Positions 5,842 to 8,368 of a DNA stretch of 8,368 bases are shown one piece after another (the stretch's first letter is position 1; every line of letters starts with the position of its first letter). The stretch covers positions 408,737-417,104 of the forward strand of contig NVXO02000002.1 of assembly GCA_002733945.2 (NCBI GenBank). The letters are read 5' to 3'. The notes under the pieces are model-generated. The model was not told the DNA's origin. It made no database searches and saw only the letters and a program-made list of their open reading frames with translations. The stretch is from Sulfurimonas sp. GTDB lineage: Bacteria; Campylobacterota; Campylobacteria; Campylobacterales; Sulfurimonadaceae. The position numbers and the translations under genes were made by a program.

Positions 5842-7837
5842 TTATAGTAGGTATAAATATACGCCGGATGAAATCAGTGAAGATGAATTTTTAAAGAGAT
5901 TTGTAGTCAGAGAAGATATATTTAGTGATATTTTTGAAGATATTAAATCATCTGATGATAGTAATACAAATCAGCACTATATACTTATAGGACAACGGGG
6001 TCAAGGAAAAACAACTCTTCTTAGAAAACTACAAATAGAAGTGAAAAATGATAAAAAATTATCTAAGTTTTTACTTCCTATAAAGTTTGCTGAAGAACAG
6101 TACCAAATCCGTTCTTTATGTAGGTTATGGGAAGAAGTAGCTGAGTACCTACAAACTTTTTATGAAGATGAGTTTACTACTGTACTTGATGATATGGAAG
6201 AACATTTTGAAGATGAAGACTATTATTTAAAGTGTTTTTCTTATTTAGAATCTGTTGTAAAAACTAAAGGGAAAAAGCTACTTTTACTCATAGACAATAT
6301 AGACGAGCTAATAGGAAAACTGAGTGAAAAAGAACAGAGACAACTGCGAGAGATACTCATAAGTTCTAATATTTTTCGCATTGTTGGTGGTTCAACTAAA
6401 ATGCTTGAACATCAGCATGATTACTCAAAAGCTTTTTACGAGTATTTTAAAATCATAAAGCTCAAAAGTCTAAATGCTAAAGAAAGTCGAGAATTTCTAC
6501 TCAGCATCGAAAAAGAGGAACAAAAAGAGCAAATACAGAATGTCATAAAAAATTCTCCAGCTAGAGTAGAAACACTCAGGCGCATAACGGGTGGAGTTCC
6601 TAGAACATTAGTGATGCTCTTTGATATCTTTTTAGACGAAGATGGAAATGCATTTGATGACTTACTTAAAATCCTTGATGAAGCTACACCTCTTTACAAA
6701 CACCGCATGGATGACTTACCCCCAGCACTTCAAGAGATAGTCCATACTATCGCCATAAACTGGGATGGTATGCTAACAGGAGAGATAGCCAAAAAACTAA
6801 GGCTAGAGAGTAAGCTAGTATCAGCACAACTTAAAAAGCTTGAAAAATATGAGATAGTTGAGTCTGAGTCTATAGGAAAAAATAAAATATATAAGATAAA
6901 AGAGAGATTTTTTAACATCTGGTATCTTATGCGTTTTGGTCGTAAGAAAGATAGACAAAGAGTTGAGTGGCTTATTCGATTTTTGCAGTCCTGGTGTACT
7001 CAAGAAGAGTTAGAAGAGAGAGCTGTAAATATAATAGAAAATATTACAAACGATAAATTAAGCTCATCATTTATTTTTCATATGACTGAAGCTTTGAGTT
7101 ATGCTGGTTTAGATTTAGATATTGACAACAAATTAAAAATGGAAAGTAAAAAACATCTCTTAAAGAAGAATTCGACTTTTGCAAAAGAGTTATCTGAATC
7201 CGATAATGACATCTTAGGTAAAGCAATACAACTTGAACAGAAGAATGAAGTTGATGCAGCAATTTTATTATTGCTCAATTCAAAGAAAGATAGTTCTATA
7301 ATAAATCATATGCTTGCTCAAATGTATTTGAGATTAGAACAATATGAAAATGCTGAACAATACTTTCAAAAATCTTTTTATAAACAAAACTCTCAATTTT
7401 CAGCTAACATTTCTATCGCATATTATACCACAGGAGAATGTAAAGATAGGGCACTAACAATAAGTCAATCCCTTTATACAAAACAAAACAATAAAATCAA
7501 TACTATGTTATATGGATTAATCCTATTATGGGATGAAGATTTTTCTAAAAGTTATCAAGTAGTAGAAAATTATTTTCAGGAAGAGGATGAAGATACATTT
7601 ATCATTGAGTATTTTAAATTATTAATCTCTAAAGGACAGTTTTACCAAGCCAAAAAAATCCTAGAAATGCCAGAGTACCAACTAAAAGAGAGATATAAGC
7701 CAATCTGGTATGCACTTATTACTCTTATGCAAGATGAGTTTCCTCATGAGATTAAAAAGATGGGAAGGGAACTTGCTGAGAGTGTCGAGGAAGTTCTTAA
7801 AGAAATAGAAGTTTATAAAGAGAAGTATGCAATTTAA
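5828..7837 (+). CDS. STAND-like ATPase with winged helix and TPR-like tail, second of a pair
   Basis: This 669-residue protein has a P-loop ATPase core: Walker A GQRGQGKTT (55-63), Walker B LLLLIDNIDE (151-160), IVGGST (185-190) at the sensor 1 position, and TGGVPRT (254-260), the GGxPR motif common in STAND NTPases. A winged helix follows at about 300-360 (GEIAKKLRLESKLVSAQLKK), then FFNIWYLMRFGRKKDR (361-376), as in COG1672-type ATPases. From about 460 the chain is helical and repetitive; MYLRLEQYENAEQYFQKSF (499-517) fits a TPR, so the tail probably binds a partner or trigger. No catalytic effector domain is evident. The start overlaps the first ATPase gene by 14 nt, with GGTGGA (5816-5821) as ribosome site, so the two are probably made together. 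Its TAA shares bases with the stop codon of the convergent putA. Sample G+C is about 25%. Function is unknown. Confidence 0.8.
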   Translation: MLQTSYSRYKYTPDEISEDEFLKRFVVREDIFSDIFEDIKSSDDSNTNQHYILIGQRGQGKTTLLRKLQIEVKNDKKLSKFLLPIKFAEEQYQIRSLCRLWEEVAEYLQTFYEDEFTTVLDDMEEHFEDEDYYLKCFSYLESVVKTKGKKLLLLIDNIDELIGKLSEKEQRQLREILISSNIFRIVGGSTKMLEHQHDYSKAFYEYFKIIKLKSLNAKESREFLLSIEKEEQKEQIQNVIKNSPARVETLRRITGGVPRTLVMLFDIFLDEDGNAFDDLLKILDEATPLYKHRMDDLPPALQEIVHTIAINWDGMLTGEIAKKLRLESKLVSAQLKKLEKYEIVESESIGKNKIYKIKERFFNIWYLMRFGRKKDRQRVEWLIRFLQSWCTQEELEERAVNIIENITNDKLSSSFIFHMTEALSYAGLDLDIDNKLKMESKKHLLKKNSTFAKELSESDNDILGKAIQLEQKNEVDAAILLLLNSKKDSSIINHMLAQMYLRLEQYENAEQYFQKSFYKQNSQFSANISIAYYTTGECKDRALTISQSLYTKQNNKINTMLYGLILLWDEDFSKSYQVVENYFQEEDEDTFIIEYFKLLISKGQFYQAKKILEMPEYQLKERYKPIWYALITLMQDEFPHEIKKMGRELAESVEEVLKEIEVYKEKYAI

Positions 7838-8368
7838 GAGAGTTCCACAGCTTTATGCTCACCAAGGTTTCCATATCTATGGTAACTATCTGAGATGCTC
7901 TGCTCAACATAATAGTGTAGCATCTCTAAACGTCCATTTGATACAAAAGTCTCTTGGGATACATAAGTCGCGTCATCACTAAGACTTTCATAAATGCCTT
8001 TACTAATTGGCTCATGTGCAAGGAACCTAATACGTTCATGATTTTTTATTGACAGGATTAGCTCCTCTTCATTTTCATAAAACAACTCATCTTCTTCAAA
8101 TAATATAGACTTATTATCAATATTGCTCCCTTTTGGTAGGGATAAGTGTAGTGTAGCTCCTATAAGTCTAATAGCGAAAATTGAACAGATAATCTCTCGT
8201 AGAGGTGTACTCTCATCCACTCTGAGTAAAACACTTTTGACACCAAGGTACTTGATATGATTACTTTCACCTCTTATGTTGGAATAGTCATGCTCATGTG
8301 AAAACTCTTTATCTACCCAGTAGACAAAATTAGCACATATATTTACTATTTCATCCTGTCCATCTACA
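7834..8368 (-). CDS. putA: PutA-type bifunctional proline utilisation enzyme, C-terminal end (partial)
   Basis: The minus-strand frame is open from the window edge to a TAA at 7836-7834, giving about 178 residues of a protein whose beginning is outside. The codon at 8220-8218 is GTG inside the frame (valine), not a start. YLGVKSVLLRVDESTPLREI and, near the end, GRLEMLHYYVEQSISDSYH followed by RYGNLGEHK match the conserved C-terminal extension of PutA, which oxidises proline to glutamate through proline dehydrogenase and glutamate-semialdehyde dehydrogenase domains. Only the part after the catalytic aldehyde dehydrogenase core is here, so activity cannot be judged. It converges on the second ATPase gene with no spacer for a terminator. 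Its G+C (about 37% in one line) is like the cob genes, marking it as native flank. Confidence 0.8.
   Translation of the reverse strand, partial: VDGQDEIVNICANFVYWVDKEFSHEHDYSNIRGESNHIKYLGVKSVLLRVDESTPLREIICSIFAIRLIGATLHLSLPKGSNIDNKSILFEEDELFYENEEELILSIKNHERIRFLAHEPISKGIYESLSDDATYVSQETFVSNGRLEMLHYYVEQSISDSYHRYGNLGEHKAVELS

Noticed and set aside
7834..8220. Separate 128-residue minus-strand gene starting at GTG 8220
   Set aside because: The frame continues open to the window edge and the upstream residues match PutA, so the GTG is an internal valine codon.

Overview
The window is AT-rich DNA with tightly packed, often overlapping genes. The proteins and base composition suggest a Campylobacterota (epsilonproteobacterial, Sulfurimonas-like) chromosome; this is an inference from gene style, as no marker gene is present. 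Three core-metabolism blocks can be recognised: the end of cobyric acid synthase (cobQ/cbiP, 1-198) and cbiB (182-1033); a CobT-type phosphoribosyltransferase (3537-4592); and the C-terminal end of putA on the minus strand (7834-8368, running off the window).

Two accessory cassettes lie between these blocks. The first (about 1041-3537) sits inside the cobalamin operon, between cbiB and cobT. It has an extended -10 promoter, a compact structured leader of about 100 nt, a retron-like reverse transcriptase with a TTG start, and an ABC-type ATPase whose C-terminus carries TOPRIM-like motifs (OLD family architecture). RT plus OLD-type ATPase is the layout of type I-B (Eco8-like) retron anti-phage systems, and the leader is the best place for the msr-msd RNA. 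I could not settle a convincing a1/a2 pair, and the usual retron hallmarks (NAxxH, VTG) are altered, so this is a divergent retron or a close relative. RT joins the ATPase, and the ATPase joins cobT, through TAATG stop/start overlaps, so cobT appears to be translated from the defence operon's mRNA.

The second cassette (about 4608-7837) has its own consensus sigma-70 promoter (TTGACA, 17 bp, TATAAT) overlaid with palindromic GTTGT/ACAAC half-sites. It encodes two different AAA+/STAND-like P-loop ATPases with winged-helix C-terminal parts, overlapping by 14 nt; the second also has a TPR-like tail. No known defence system that I recognise matches this pair. It ends exactly against putA: the two convergent stop codons share the bases TTAA.

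Sample lines of the accessory genes are clearly lower in G+C (about 17-30%) than sample lines of the cob and putA genes (about 37-43%), consistent with horizontal acquisition of both cassettes into a core locus. No rRNA, tRNA, CRISPR array, transposase or integrase was seen.
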